From the NCBI GenBank assembly GCA_023548195.1, contig JAJHZJ010000009.1, positions 5,544,715 to 5,608,714 of the forward strand: 64,000 nt of DNA. Direction: 5' to 3'. Source of the stretch: Bettongia penicillata ogilbyi. Its lineage: Eukaryota; Chordata; Mammalia; Diprotodontia; Potoroidae. The translations under genes were made by a program, and so were the position numbers. Under the pieces are notes generated by a model that was not told where the DNA came from, made no database searches, and worked only from the letters and a program-made list of their open reading frames with translations. This document shows positions 8,689 to 19,260 of this stretch, piece after piece; the stretch's first letter is position 1; the number at the start of each line of letters is the position of its first letter.

Positions 8689-9880
8689 GAGAGACCAGGA
8701 GAAGCCAAGATGGCAGAGTAGAAAGACTCATGTATGCTAGCTCCCAACCCACAGCCCATAAATTTTCTGTAAAAAGAACTCCCCACAAATTCTGTAGCAC
8801 TGCAAGCTGTGTAGAAAAAGAGTGGAAGAGATTTGTTCCAGAGAGCCCTGGAAAGTCATCTCCAGGGGTCCATCGTGCTCCGGACAGCAGACCCCACCCC
8901 TGCGCTGCCCTGGCCACACAGCCCGAGAGGAGCAGATCAGAGCAGGCTTCAGGGACGGAACCTCCAGTGGCTGCGAAGGTCCCTTCACCCACAGGTGATA
9001 CAGGTCAGTGAGAGAGACTTCTAGGCTGGCCGAGAGGGGAGCGGGGTATCTCCGTGACTTGGGCTCCCTTGTGAGGCAGCAACGGAGACAGGGAAAGCAG
9101 TAGACCCCGGCTCCCCAAGCAGAGAGGAGCTCCATTGTTGAAGGTCTTCGCATAAACCCCCTGAGGGAACTGAGCCTGGGAGGCGGCCCTGTCCCCACCT
9201 GAGCATCAGAACTTAAGCTCACATTGAGTAGCAGCCAAGCCCTCCACTGAAATCCCTGAGGCTGGGGAGCAGCATTTGAATCTCAGACCCCAAGCACTAG
9301 CTGGGCAGATCTAGGCAGGGGTGGACAGGAATCTCAGAAGTCAAGTAACTGGCTGGGAAAATGCCCAGAAAAGGGAAGAAAAATAAGATCATAGAAAGCT
9401 ACTTTCTTGGGGGACAGATGGTCCCACCTTTCATTTCTGATGACAAGGAATAATTCTCACCATCAGGGAAAGACGTGGAGGTCAGGGCCTTTGTATCCCA
9501 GACATCCCAGGTGGATGTCCGGTGGGCTCAGGCCATGGAAGAGCTCAAAAAAGATTTTGAAAATAAAGTTAGACAGGAGGAGGAAAAACTGGGAAGAGAA
9601 ATGAGGGAGATGCAAGAAAAGCATGAAAAACAGGTCAATACCTTGCTAAAGGAGACCCAAAAAAATGCTGAAGAAAATAACACCTTGAAAGTCATCTGGC
9701 CCTACAGGACAAAAGAGAAGATGGGGACAAGAGAAGGGAGGGATGATAGAAGAGAGGGCAGATTGGTGATAGGGAAAATTAGAATACTCGGTGTATTGGG
9801 GTGGGTGGAGGGGATAAATGGGGAGAAAATTTGGAACCCAAAATTTTGTGAAAATGAATGTAAAAAGTTAAATAAATAAA

Positions 9881-9911
<31 letters not shown>
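8689..9911 (+). mobile_element. L1 LINE derivative lacking ORF2 (5' UTR + ORF1 part + 3' UTR)
   Basis: A 1,223 bp insertion bounded by a perfect 13 bp duplication. It begins GAGAGACCAGGAGAAGCC and has CAAGATGGC, a YY1-type motif, at 8706-8714, as at the 5' end of mammalian L1. A 5' UTR of about 670 bp leads to ORF1 at 9361. At about 9690 the ORF1 coiled coil switches to 3' UTR-like sequence ending GAGAAAATTTGGAACCCAAAATTTTGTGAAAATGAATGT, similar to the end of the L1 at 26330-27012, then an AT tail. All of ORF2 and the rest of ORF1 are missing. A HAL1-like non-autonomous family or an internally deleted or spliced L1 RNA could explain it. Confidence 0.75.
9361..9690 (+). pseudogene. L1 ORF1 N-terminal part, truncated
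   Basis: The frame starts MPRKGKKNKIIESYF and continues into a Glu/Lys-rich coiled coil (QAMEELKKDFENKVRQEEEK), as in L1 ORF1p, the RNA-binding trimeric chaperone. A single in-frame TAA at 9451-9453 (codon 31) interrupts it. ORF1 similarity ends at about 9690, before the RRM and C-terminal RNA-binding domains, and the frame then runs into 3' UTR until 9879. The same coiled-coil segment appears in the L1 fragment at 41305-42374. Confidence 0.7.
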
Positions 9912-9915
<4 letters not shown>

Positions 9916-9924
9916 AATTGGAAG
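9881..9924. repeat. (TA)n run at L1 tail and right target duplication
   Basis: A TA dinucleotide run of about 28 bp (9884-9911) follows AATAAATAAATTCA. The duplication AAAGAATTGGAAG follows at 9912-9924. Confidence 0.85.
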
Positions 9925-10980
9925 AAGAATACATTGTTTAGAAGAGAAAATGCCAAATCTTACCTAAGTCACCAACTCATTAAAAACTAGAATAGATCAG
10001 ACTGGAAAAAAATAAAATTACTCCATGTAACAGAAGGAAATATTAGGGGAGGGGAATAAAAATATTTTTAAAATAGAAGAAAATGGAAGATATCTTATAC
10101 CAAAAGCAATTAACCTAGAAAATTGATCAAGGAGATACCATTTAACAATTACTAGATTCCTTCAAAATTATGATTTTTTTAAAAGCCTGGAAAACAGTAT
10201 TTCAAGAAATCAAAAATGAAAACTACTCAAATCTATTAGAACCAGAGGGCAAAGTAAAGATAGATGGACTCTACCAACTGCTTTCTGAAAGGAATCCAAA
10301 AAGTAAAAATCCTAAGGATGTCATAGCCAAAATCCAGAGATCCCATTTCAAAGAAAATCCAGAAATCCAGAAAGAAGCATTTCAGGTACCAAAGGAAAAC
10401 AGTCAAGATCACACAAGACCTCGTAGCTTCTCTTATAAATGAAAAAGAGATCTTAAAAATCAATGTTCCAAAAAACAAAAGATATAGGCTTACCACCAAG
10501 AATAATTTGACCTGCAAAGCTGAATATGATCCTAAAGGATGAGGAATGGGGAAGTAAGGAATAGATCTTTAATAGAATAGAGAGACTTCAAAGCATTTCT
10601 GATGAAAAGGCAAGAACTGAGTAAGAACTGAGACAAACACGGGAGTTCAAAGAAATCACAAATGTAAATAATCTATTTGAGCAACCAGAAAAAGCTGTAT
10701 GATGTTGAAATGCTAACATTCTAATAGGGGAAGAACAAGTGTCCCTTCAGAACTTTAATGTCTGCAAAGGATACTGAAGGAGTTAAATTTGAAAAATAAG
10801 GGTCCTGGGGGGGTGGGATGAACTGACTTTTGAAAAGGAGAAAGAGAAGGGAGGATAAGAGGAATAATATACTAGTAGAGAAAGGAAAAAAAGGAATGGA
10901 ACTTACTATTTCACATAATGAAATAAAATGAGGAAATAAAAATATACAAAGAGAAAAAAGTAGCAGTGGGATCAAGCATC
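9925..10980 (+). mobile_element. Unclassified older retroelement, right part
   Basis: Continues the host element interrupted at 8688. A 90-codon open stretch at 10170-10442 is rich in Lys, Glu and Asn, and the sequence after 10560 (GAGACTTCAAAGCATTTCTGATGAAAAGG) resembles a repeated marsupial element I cannot name. A L1/HAL-type LINE or an LTR element are both possible. Confidence 0.35.
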
Positions 10981-10984
10981 ACAT

Positions 10985-11075
10985 TAACCTTACTTATCAA
11001 ATAAGATAATATTTGTAAATTACTTATAGCACAGTGCCTGACACACAGTATCTACCATTGTCTCATCTGAAATAC
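10985..11075 (+). repeat. MIR/L2 3' fragment
   Basis: AAATTACTTATAGCACAGTGCCTGACACACAGTA matches the end shared by MIR and L2. Confidence 0.5.
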
Positions 11076-11249
11076 ACAAAGAAGTGTTGAACATACACAA
11101 ACTAGAAATGCATCAAACTCAAAATGTTAGAGATGGGAGGGATGTAGAGATGACATCAGGGAGGGGATAACTATAAGCCAATCAAAATTTCTGATCTGAT
11201 AGGAAGACTAAAGAGTTTTTTAAAAGGAATAAAATAATTAGAAATTCAA

Positions 11250-11609
11250 GGGGATAGCTTAGATAACCTGTTAGACAAATGGGAAATTACTGAACAAATT
11301 ATAGCATATGAATATAATGAAATATTATTGTTCTATAAGAAATGATCAAAGAGACAACTGCAGAAAATCCTGGGTAGTATGAAATGATAGAGAATAAAAT
11401 GAACAGACCCAGAAGAACAATCTATACAGAGACAGCAATATGACAAAAAATAAGATTGACAACTTTAAGAACTCTGATCAATACACTGATAAACCACATC
11501 TCCAAGGATCCATGGGGTAGTATGTTTCCCATATCCTAACAGAAAGGTGAGGGACACTGGTGCAAAAGAGATATACATTTTTGCATATGGCCATTATATA
11601 GATTCGTTT
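11250..11609 (+). mobile_element. L1 3' part, interrupted by a SINE
   Basis: ATGAATATAATGAAATATTATTG-TCTATAAGAAATGATC and CAGAACCAAGAAGAAC-like text match the end of L1 ORF2 seen at 26560-26680. The element resumes after the SINE at about 11941. Confidence 0.6.
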
Positions 11610-11620
11610 TGTTTGCATGA
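11610..11620. repeat. Target-site duplication of SINE (left)
   Basis: TGTTTGCATGA; the right copy at 11930-11940 is TGTTTGCTTGA (10 of 11). Confidence 0.7.
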
Positions 11621-11929
11621 GGGTAGCTAGGTGGTGCAGTGGAGAGAGCACCAGTGCAGGAGTCAGGAGGACCTGAGTTGAAATCTTACCTCACAACTTG
11701 ACACTCACTAGCTGTGTGACCCTGGGCAAGTCACTTAGCCCCAACTGCCTCATCCTGGGTCATCTCCAGTCCTGATGAATATCTGGTCCCTGGATTCAGA
11801 TGGCTCTGGAGGAGAAGTGAGGCTGGTGACCTGCACAGCCCTCATTCAAAACAAAGTCAAGTGCAAGTCATGTCATCATTTCTCTGATGGCATGGTCTTC
11901 TTTGGCAACTAAGGACAAACACGCACACC
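11621..11929 (+). mobile_element. tRNA-derived SINE with (AC)n end
   Basis: The head GGGTAGCTAGGTGGTGCAGTGG and GAGTTGAAATC resemble A and B boxes of a pol III promoter. A MIR-like core (CCCTGGGCAAGTCACTTAGCC) follows, then a long distinctive tail containing GTGAGGCTGGTGACCTGCAC and ATCATTTCTCTGATGGCATGG, ending in AC repeats. It is the same family as 34977-35292 and 29085-29400. It is inserted in the L1 3' end. Confidence 0.8.
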
Positions 11930-11940
11930 TGTTTGCTTGA

Positions 11941-12060
11941 CTGCTTATTTGTTGTGATTTTTTTCCTTTCTCTCTTTTTTAATGGGGGTGGGGTTTAGGA
12001 AGGGGCTAACAATAGTGATGGCAATAGAAAGGGTACCAAAATCTTTTTTTTAACATAAAA
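11941..12060 (+). mobile_element. L1 3' end, continuation
   Basis: T-rich then AATGGGGGTGGGGTTTAGG, which fits the 3' UTR of the L1 interrupted at 11609. Confidence 0.4.
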
Positions 12061-12429
12061 AAGAGAACAGAAGAAAGTTTAAAAAAAACACTGACAAGTA
12101 GGACAGTTTTGAAAGTAATGTGTAAGATTTATTATATAACTAAAAAAACAAGCTTTATGATATAGAGTTCATGATTTAATACAGCATCCTCTTTTTGTGT
12201 TCTGCTGTATATAGGAAAATGTTCTTTTTCTTGATATTTAAACTCAAAATAAAAAAAATTATTTTAAAAAAACATGTCAAGATCTTTTTTGATTCACACA
12301 AACAGTCAAGGCAGAATGAAAAAAAATTCCAAAGCTGGGAAAGAAATATTGTAGTCAAGAGCTAAGAGAAGAATATTAGAGAGTTTTATACCAAGCTAAA
12401 CTTGTTAATATGAACAACCCCCACCAAGG
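12061..12429. other. No recognised feature
   Basis: AT-rich intronic sequence without a recognised repeat. Confidence 0.35.
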
Positions 12430-12545
12430 TTCTGATTCAACATTCACTAATTTATTAAGTACCTGTGATATACAAGGCACTGTTCTATGCAATGAAAATG
12501 ATGAAAAAGTAAAAAAGACAGAGGTTGTTCCACCCCAGCTTAATA
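12430..12545 (-). repeat. L2 3' end fragment
   Basis: TTTATTAAGTACCTGTGATATACAAGGCACTGTTCTATGC is the L2 3' terminus in reverse. Confidence 0.55.
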
Positions 12546-12734
12546 GCTTAAATTTAAGATAGTTAATTACAAAGATTATGTCCTGATCAGAGTATATAAA
12601 TAAAAATTCTGATTAGAGTAAGCTGTTGATGGTCATAGTTAGGAGAGGAAAGAAATCATCAGCTTGCCTTATATCTTCGAGAGAGCAATATCTTTGTCCC
12701 CACTTGGCTAGCAAATGAACTAACATCATGGCTA

Positions 12735-13140
12735 ATAAAAAGAGGACTGCATTTGAAATCACACAACTTGGATTCCCATCCCACGCATTACTTGTGTGGT
12801 TACGTCCAAGTCACCTAATTTCTCTGAGCTTCTATTTTCTCATCTAAACCTTGAAGATTCTATTTAGAATAGAAGTTTGAGAGGACCAAGTGAAATAATG
12901 CATACAAAGCACTCTGGTGTAAGATACAGGTATCAGACACAAAGATCTGCCCAGGGTCACTCAGTCAGAACTAATGAGAAGCAAGACTTGAACTCACGTC
13001 TCACTTCAAAGCCCATTCTCTAACCACTACATCTCTCCTGTAATTGTAAAGTATTGTACAAATCTCAGCTATTTCACAACACCTGGAATGATTCCCCATA
13101 CACACTAGGTGCTGAATAAATGTTTAATGAATTCAGTTAC
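12735..13140. repeat. MIR fragments, opposite orientations
   Basis: A sense MIR at 12735-12925 (CATTACTTGTGTGGTTAC...CCAAGTCACCTAATTTCTCTGAGC). An antisense piece at 12930-13045 (TGCCCAGGGTCACTCAGTCAG...TTGAACTCACGTCTC). A 3' end at 13080-13140 (CACACTAGGTGCTGAATAAATG). Confidence 0.55.
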
Positions 13141-14446
13141 AGTATTTAAGTAAGTTTTCTCTAAAGTCTGAGCTTTCAATTGAGTGATCAGTTAATATTT
13201 AAATTTAGCTACTTTAATAGAGAATTTTTTTCATCCAAAAGTTAGAAAAACCCTACTAATCTCTGACCTCAAATCAAGGATGCACTTAGAGTCAGCTCAA
13301 ACAGTGTCCTTGCCATTACTGGTTAAATTTTCAGTATGAACATTTACACCTTGGAACTGGAAAATAATACAAATTAGGGTTTGATTTATTGTTTTGTTCA
13401 TTTTCTAGACTTAAGAAAGTGATGGAGAAAACATTAATAAGGCATATTAAAATATAAAATGTGTTCTATGGCATTTTTTGGAGAGCCATTTGTTAAACAT
13501 TTACCAGCATATGCCTCTGCCTCAAATACATAAGTACTTAATAAACATTGATTGGTTCTTTGAAACACACCCATGATTTTTTCTTCATTTTTTTATGAAA
13601 CTTTCCCTTGGAACACCACTACAGCCATCTGCTAGCACCATACCTAAACTTGAGCAATAACTAAGGTGCACAAGTCAACTTCCCAAGTGTTGAAACTACA
13701 CACTAAAACATGATATGACAGCAACTGTCAAAAGGAGAAGACATTATTTAGATTAGAAAGCTCCAGAATCAACCAGACAGCTATAATATATCATAGGTGA
13801 ACTTTCAATGTAAAAGTGAGTTGTGTTCAAAAGTTTGATTCTAAGCATTTCTCTTGATTTCAAATGAAAAAAATATGCATGTATATATGAAATCTATATA
13901 TGAAATCTATTACTCAAGCCTGTTAGATAAAGGATTAAAATGGGGTAGGATGGGAATAGATGAGAAAAAAAGAAAATACCATTTACATTTCATAGAAGAT
14001 ATATGATACAACAAGAAAAAGAGTAAACAGAAAACAAAAAAAATCTACTAAGAAAAACAAAAGTGTATTCTACCATCATGGACATGAAAATACGCAGGAG
14101 TCGAAATGGCAAGAACTTGGGAAGGCAAATATGATGTGTTAAAAGCTTGAGGCAGCAAATATAGGAGGATAAAGAGGACCAAGGAGAAAACGCTACTACA
14201 AATACCACTAGGATGTCTACTGAAATGGACACAAGATGAGAAATAGGTTGCTATAAGTTCTCCTTGATTAAGGGGTGTATGCATCGCGTTGGCTCTGTTA
14301 AAAATGACAACTGCACGTACCTCAGCAACTTGAGGACTTACTGTTCTACAGCCCTATCCCATCCATTCCACAGGCAGATTTGTGGATCCTGGTATCCCCC
14401 AAAACAGTGCCTAATGCAAGCAAGATGAGACAAAGGCCTATATAAG

Positions 14447-14450
<4 letters not shown>
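13141..14450. other. Mostly unassigned intron
   Basis: A possible L2 3' end (AAGTACTTAATAAACATTGATTGG) lies at 13530-13558. Otherwise nothing was recognised. Confidence 0.35.

Positions 14451-14451
<1 letters not shown>

Positions 14452-14488
<37 letters not shown>
14452..14488. repeat. (CA)n microsatellite
   Basis: An uninterrupted CA run of about 17 units follows CATACACA. Confidence 0.95.
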
Positions 14489-14491
<3 letters not shown>

Positions 14492-14534
14492 ACTGTCAGT
14501 TTGCCTATCAATTCAACCAACATTTGCTATTAGT

Positions 14535-15190
14535 AATGATTCACATTTCTATAGCAATTAAAGCTTGCAAAACACTTTCTAGACATCTCATTGTTTATCG
14601 TCATCATGATTAATAACACCCATAGCTAACATTTATATAGCACTTTAAGGTTCTCAAAGTACTTTACATATATTATCAAATTCTCATCTCATTATTTATG
14701 ATTAAGATTATTGTTAGTTATCTCATTATGTTTATCATTATTATTATCCATAGCTAGCATTTCTAGAGCATTTTAAGGTTTGCAAAGTGATTTATATATA
14801 TTATTAAATTCCATCATCACAACAACTCCCTGAGGTGATATTCAGTTGTTTCAGTAGCGTCTCACTCTTCATAACTCCGTTCAGGGTTTTCTTGGCAAAG
14901 ATAGTGGAGTGATTTGCCACTTCTTTCTCCAGCACATTTTAAAGATGAAGAAACTGAAGTAAACAGGGTTCCGTGACTTGCCCAGGGTCACACAGCTAGT
15001 AAATGTCTGAGACCAAATTTGGACTCAGGAAGATGAGTCTTCCCAGCTTCAAACCCAGCACCACCTTGCTGCCCTTGAGGTTGAACCGTTATTATCCTTA
15101 TTTTGCAGATGAGGAAAATGAGGCTAAAAGAGGTTACATGATTTGCAGAACCTGTAGTGGAATTTAACTTCCTCACCCTGGTTTCAGCTA
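14535..15190 (-). repeat. MIR cluster, three partial copies, split by a SINE
   Basis: The MIR end in reverse (TAGCTAACATTTATATAGCACTTTAAGG...CAAAGTACTTTACATATATTATCAAA) occurs three times, near 14540-14600, 14625-14700 and 14750-14835. The last copy continues after the SINE at 15085-15190 (TTTTGCAGATGAGGAAAATGAGGC). Confidence 0.6.
14838..15078 (-). mobile_element. RTE-tailed CORE SINE (MAR1-like)
   Basis: In reverse orientation: the tail TTCAGTAGCGTCTCACTCTTCATAAC first, then CTTGGCAAAGATAGTGGAGTG, the core (GACTTGCCCAGGGTCACACAG) and the tRNA-like head ending CTTGCTGCCC. Flanks CTGAGGTGA and TTGAGGTTGA look like a weak target duplication. Confidence 0.75.
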
Positions 15191-15439
15191 CCTACAACAC
15201 CATGATAGATAAGAAAATGGTGTTCAAATACACAAAATTCTAGTGACCTCCACTGCTCATGCCTGCCAAGGTGTTATAATATCTGGTGATTTCTTCCATC
15301 TCCTTTTCTCTCTTGTCAGTTCCTGCCCACCAAATCAATACCTAGTGCTTGATATCTCTGCTATTGCCTCTGCCTCCTAGGAACCTTTCTTCTGTCTACT
15401 CTATGTTTTCCTTCCCCCTCCTTTCTTTTCTCGTTCAGT

Positions 15440-15650
15440 CAGGATCACAAGATACCAGATCTATATAACTGGAAGGGACGACAGAGTTCACAAAATCCAA
15501 CCCTCTCGTTTTACAGATCAGGAAACTCAAAGAGAGATTTAATGCTTTGGTCAATATCACACAGAAAGTACATGGCAGAGATGGCATTCCGATTCAAATC
15601 CTTTGATGTTCCAAAGCCAGCGTTCTTTCCACTGCATGGCAGTGCCTTCC
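15440..15650 (-). repeat. MIR-type SINE fragment
   Basis: ACTGGAAGGGACGACAGAG...TTTTACAGATCAGGAAACTC...CTTTCCACTGCATGGCAG in the reverse of SINE sense. Confidence 0.55.
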
Positions 15651-15769
15651 TCTTGGCTTGGACATTGGCAGAACTGGATTTTTTAAAGCCATTAAGAACT
15701 GTTCTTTACACAGAGCTTTCTCTGAGGAAGCAGGATTAGGATCTGATAATAGTTTTGCCATTTTCCTAT

Positions 15770-15990
15770 CTGTTCCTAGTACCTACCTCTCTAAGACTAT
15801 CTTCCAGCTATACTGTACATATTCATTTTGGTACATAATCCATTTAGGTACATGCTGTCTCCTCCCCCTCCACAGTAGAACGCAATATCCTTGAGGCAAG
15901 TATAATTTTTCCTGTTTCTTTGCATCTGCAGTACTTCAAATAATAGTTTCTAGTACCTGGCAAACAATAAATGCCTACTGATTGATTGCC
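15770..15990 (+). repeat. L2 LINE 3' end
   Basis: Contains ATATCCTTGAGGCAAGTATAA, AGTACCTGGCAAACAATAAATGCC and a TGATTGATTG-type terminal repeat, all marks of the L2 3' UTR. Confidence 0.6.
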
Positions 15991-16314
15991 AACGATATTG
16001 CACTGATCAAACTGCTCAAGATGGTATTTCCAAAGAAATTTTCGAGGAAAGCTGACCCACCATGACAGGACTAAAAAAGAACTTTCAATTTCTGTAACAT
16101 TAATGTTACAGTTTTTAATGATGCTTATCCCTGGAATTCTATTAAAATTCAAACTTGAAGGAGAACTAGGAAGAAATGATTTATTCATTTTTCCAAGAAA
16201 TAGCTGAGTGTCTACTCTGAATAAGTTGTCTGGTGTTATATTCATAGATGTGTCTTTGTGATGTGGAGGAAATGAAAGCATTTGTAGGTTTGGAATCAAG
16301 TCCTTTAAAATGTG

Positions 16315-16885
16315 TTGCTTTTGTTCGATCATGTCCAATTCTTCGTGACCCCATGGAGCACAGCACACCAGGACCTTCTATCCGCCACTATCTCCCAAAC
16401 TCTGTCCAAGCTCATGTTTGTTGTTTCCACGGCACTATCCATCTCATCCTCTGGCGTCCCCTTCTCCTTTTGCCTTCAGTCTTTCCCAGCATCAGGATCT
16501 TTTCCAATAAGCCCTAACTTCTTCTTAGGTAAGTGGCCAAAGTATTCAAACTTCAGCTTCAGTATTTTTCCTTCCAAAAATGGTCTGAATTAATTTCTTT
16601 AAGCACTGACTGATTTGATCTCCTTGTTGTCCAAGGGATTCTCAAAAGTCTTCAGCATCGCAATTAGAAACTGTCATATTCTGTGGTGCTCAACTCTCAT
16701 GGCCATACATTGCCACTGGAAAACCATAGCTTTGACTATACAGACCCATATCAGGAGGGTAATCTCTCTGCTTTTTGGTATGCTGTCCAGACTTTTCACA
16801 ACACAAATTCTTGAAATGGCGAGGGAAAGCTATTCATCCTTCACATTGAATTTACAGATTCAGTTCAGAGAAGTGTCCATGGTAA
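16315..16885 (-). mobile_element. Bov-B-like RTE LINE, 3' part
   Basis: Read forward, GTTCGATCATGTCCAATTC, TCGTGACCCCATGGAGCACAGCACACCAGG, TCTCATCCTCTGGCGTCCCC, CCCAGCATCAGGATCTTTTCCAAT and GGCCAAAGTATTCAAACTTCAGCTTCAG follow the 3' region of Bov-B-type RTE elements in reverse complement, in the same order, as far as ATTGCCACTGGAAAACCATAGC. About 570 bp remains, with many small changes. Its last 40 bases match the tail of the MAR1-like SINEs in this window. Confidence 0.8.
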
Positions 16886-16887
16886 CA

Positions 16888-17155
16888 ATGATGATGATAA
16901 TAGAAGCTAGTATTTATAGAGTCCTTTAAGGTTTACAAAGCATTTTAGATAAGTTATTTCATGTGATTTGATCCTGACAGCAATCCTGGGAAATAGGAGC
17001 TAGGTACAATGATTATCGCCATTTTACAGATGAAGAAACAGAGGCACAAAGACCTGAAGTAACTTGCCCAAGGTCACACAGCAAGTAAGCATGTGAGACA
17101 AGATTCAAACTAATTCCAAATCAAGCACTGTCTCCACTAGGTCACCTAGTTACCT
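16888..17155 (-). repeat. MIR SINE
   Basis: A near full-length MIR in reverse, from AGAAGCTAGTATTTATAGAG through CATTTTACAGATGAAGAAACAGAGGC and TAACTTGCCCAAGGTCACACAGC. Confidence 0.8.
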
Positions 17156-17264
17156 CTACTTTAGCTAGTTGCTTCTATCCTGGTCGATTGTACTAGCTAT
17201 AGATATAGGAATCAATGATAATATTGTGATAGTTAAAAGCATATCAATAATCATTTTAGAATGT

Positions 17265-17370
17265 CTTTTAAAAAGCACTATGCTCCAACTCATTCTGGGA
17301 CCTTGGGCAAGTTGTTTTAAGTAGACTTGATGACCTGCAAGATACAGTATAGCTCTAACAGTCTATGAAT
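17265..17370 (+). repeat. MIR fragment
   Basis: GGGACCTTGGGCAAGTTG and a tail resembling the marsupial MIR variant at 21380-21480. Confidence 0.4.
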
Positions 17371-17719
17371 GATTTTGATTTAGAAAAAGTCTACCTAGAC
17401 TTTTCGCTTTAATAATTAGTTTTGCAGAAAGTCAGTCCTGGAATTTCCTGGGAGATTGTAAAGCTATCTCTGTATTTTTTGTTACATCTCTATAAGAAAG
17501 AGTGTAATAATCAATTTTAAAAAGTTGGTATCACAGATTTTCTCAACGTTTCAGAGAAACTCCTGAGGTCAGTACCTACTCATCCCTATGGACCATAGCT
17601 ATCTCCAACTGTATCCCTATGTGATTTTAGATATAGATGACCTGTTGGATCGGACAGCCTCAAGGTCCCTTACCATCTTCAGTCTATAACAGTATGATTC
17701 ATTACTTAACACAGTAATT

Positions 17720-17925
17720 GATCATACTGAGCTAGAAGGGACCTTAGAATTTATATCACCTAACACCCTCATTTTACTGCTGAGGAACCAAAGCCCAGAG
17801 AGATGAAGCGTTTTGTTTTCTTTGCTTTTTTAAGGTCACCCCGGTAATATGTAGCAAGGTTGGGATTTTAATTCAGGTCCCTTGACTCCAAATTCAGTAC
17901 TTTGAATTCTTTTGACTGAATATAT
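17720..17925 (-). repeat. MIR-type SINE fragment
   Basis: GAGCTAGAAGGGACCTTAGAA...TTTTACTGCTGAGGAACC...AATTCAGGTCCCTTGACTCC. Confidence 0.6.
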
Positions 17926-18186
17926 TCAACCTGAATCATGATGAAAAAAATAACTTAAATTCTATATATTCTATTTACCAAGTTAGCAAAGAGTGTGGTG
18001 TATTGGGGAAAAATTTCCATCAAAAACTTACCATCTTAGAACTTTTAATACTTAAAGAGCTAAACTTTAGTGAACTATACAATTTGCTTATAAGAAGAGT
18101 TCATTTTCCAGTGATTTTGAATAAATGTCTTCATTCATGGGTTCTTCCTGTTTTTGATTATCACCCTACCTAAGAAGAATTCATTC

Positions 18187-18282
18187 AAATATGTGTGTAT
18201 GTGTGTGTGTGTATGTGTATATATATATATACACATACACATATGCGTGTGTTGTGTATGTATTAGTGTGTGTGTAAAACAG
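18187..18282. repeat. TG/TA microsatellite, partly palindromic
   Basis: TGTGTGTATGTGTG followed by TATATATATATACACATACACAT and a second TG run. The TG and CA arms around the TA core can fold on each other. Confidence 0.85.
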
Positions 18283-18439
18283 GAATCGAATGAAATAATA
18301 TATTTAAGAACTGAGCTGAGATTTGAAACTAGGTCCTCTAGGACCCTTGACATTGTTTCTGATGATAATAAAGCACTATGAAAAAGTAAAAAATATTAAC
18401 ATTTTGAAAAAAATTTTTGCATCTAAAGGGAGAGTTTAA

Positions 18440-18670
18440 TGGGCACTCAATTATTCCAGCACCTTATTTCTGAGAGGCCAAAGTGGCATGATGAACCAGA
18501 CCAGGTGGAGTTAAGAAAATCTCCACTTTGACAAAGGCAGAGTCACTGGATGAAGTGTAGAGTTTCATGACTTGCCCAAGGTCACTTGGGAACTTGGGGA
18601 CAGAGATGGGATAAACATCAAGTCTCCTAATTCACAGGCAAGAAGGCTCTTCTTCCCTAGCAGACTGTGC
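18440..18670 (-). repeat. MIR-type fragment, degraded
   Basis: GACTTGCCCAAGGTCACTTGG and AACATCAAGTCTCCTAATTC fit the antisense core. Confidence 0.4.
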
Positions 18671-18679
18671 TGACTCTGA

Positions 18680-19260
18680 TAGGGTATTTATTTCCTTCTG
18701 AAAGGAAAAATCACAACAAGGAACCAATAATTGCTCTATGTATTGAGTTGTGATTTTTCTCAGCAAGAAGTCCGGGCATTAAAACAACCCTGACTACAGA
18801 AGACCCAGGAAACAGGCAGCCTCTGCATTAAAGCAAAGAAGGTTCTATTTGTACCCACATCCTTTTCTCCCTGCACGCCCCAGCAATTTGGATGAAAATG
18901 CCATCACTTGCTCTGTATTCATCAAGGAAATAAAGTGACCCATCAAAGAAATGCTGCCGAGATGGCTATTTCACCCTGGCCCAGCTTCTTCAAAGCCTAG
19001 AAAATAAATTACGGCCCACAGACCATTAGTGCATCATAGACACGCTGCCAATATCTGCCTGGAACAGAGCTAAAATGATACCAAAGAGAAATGGAGGACG
19101 GCTTCACTTCCATCCTCAATCTGTGTTTCCTTAAAAGCTAAGTTTCCCAAAGGTTGTAAGGGTGTTTTTCATATTCTTCCCCAATAATTGGCACTCTTTA
19201 ATAAAAGTGATATTTATTTTAATAAGCAATGTCATAAAACTCCTTTTATTCCTCCAAAAA
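18680..19260. promoter_or_regulatory. Low-repeat stretch, possible conserved non-coding element
   Basis: About 580 bp with no recognised repeat. It has higher complexity than its surroundings and is rich in homeodomain-like AATTA/TAAT and ATTTATTTTAATAAG blocks, plus one GGCCCAG-type segment. It sits deep in CHRNA7 intron 4. Regulatory function is only inferred from composition and lack of repeats. Confidence 0.25.
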
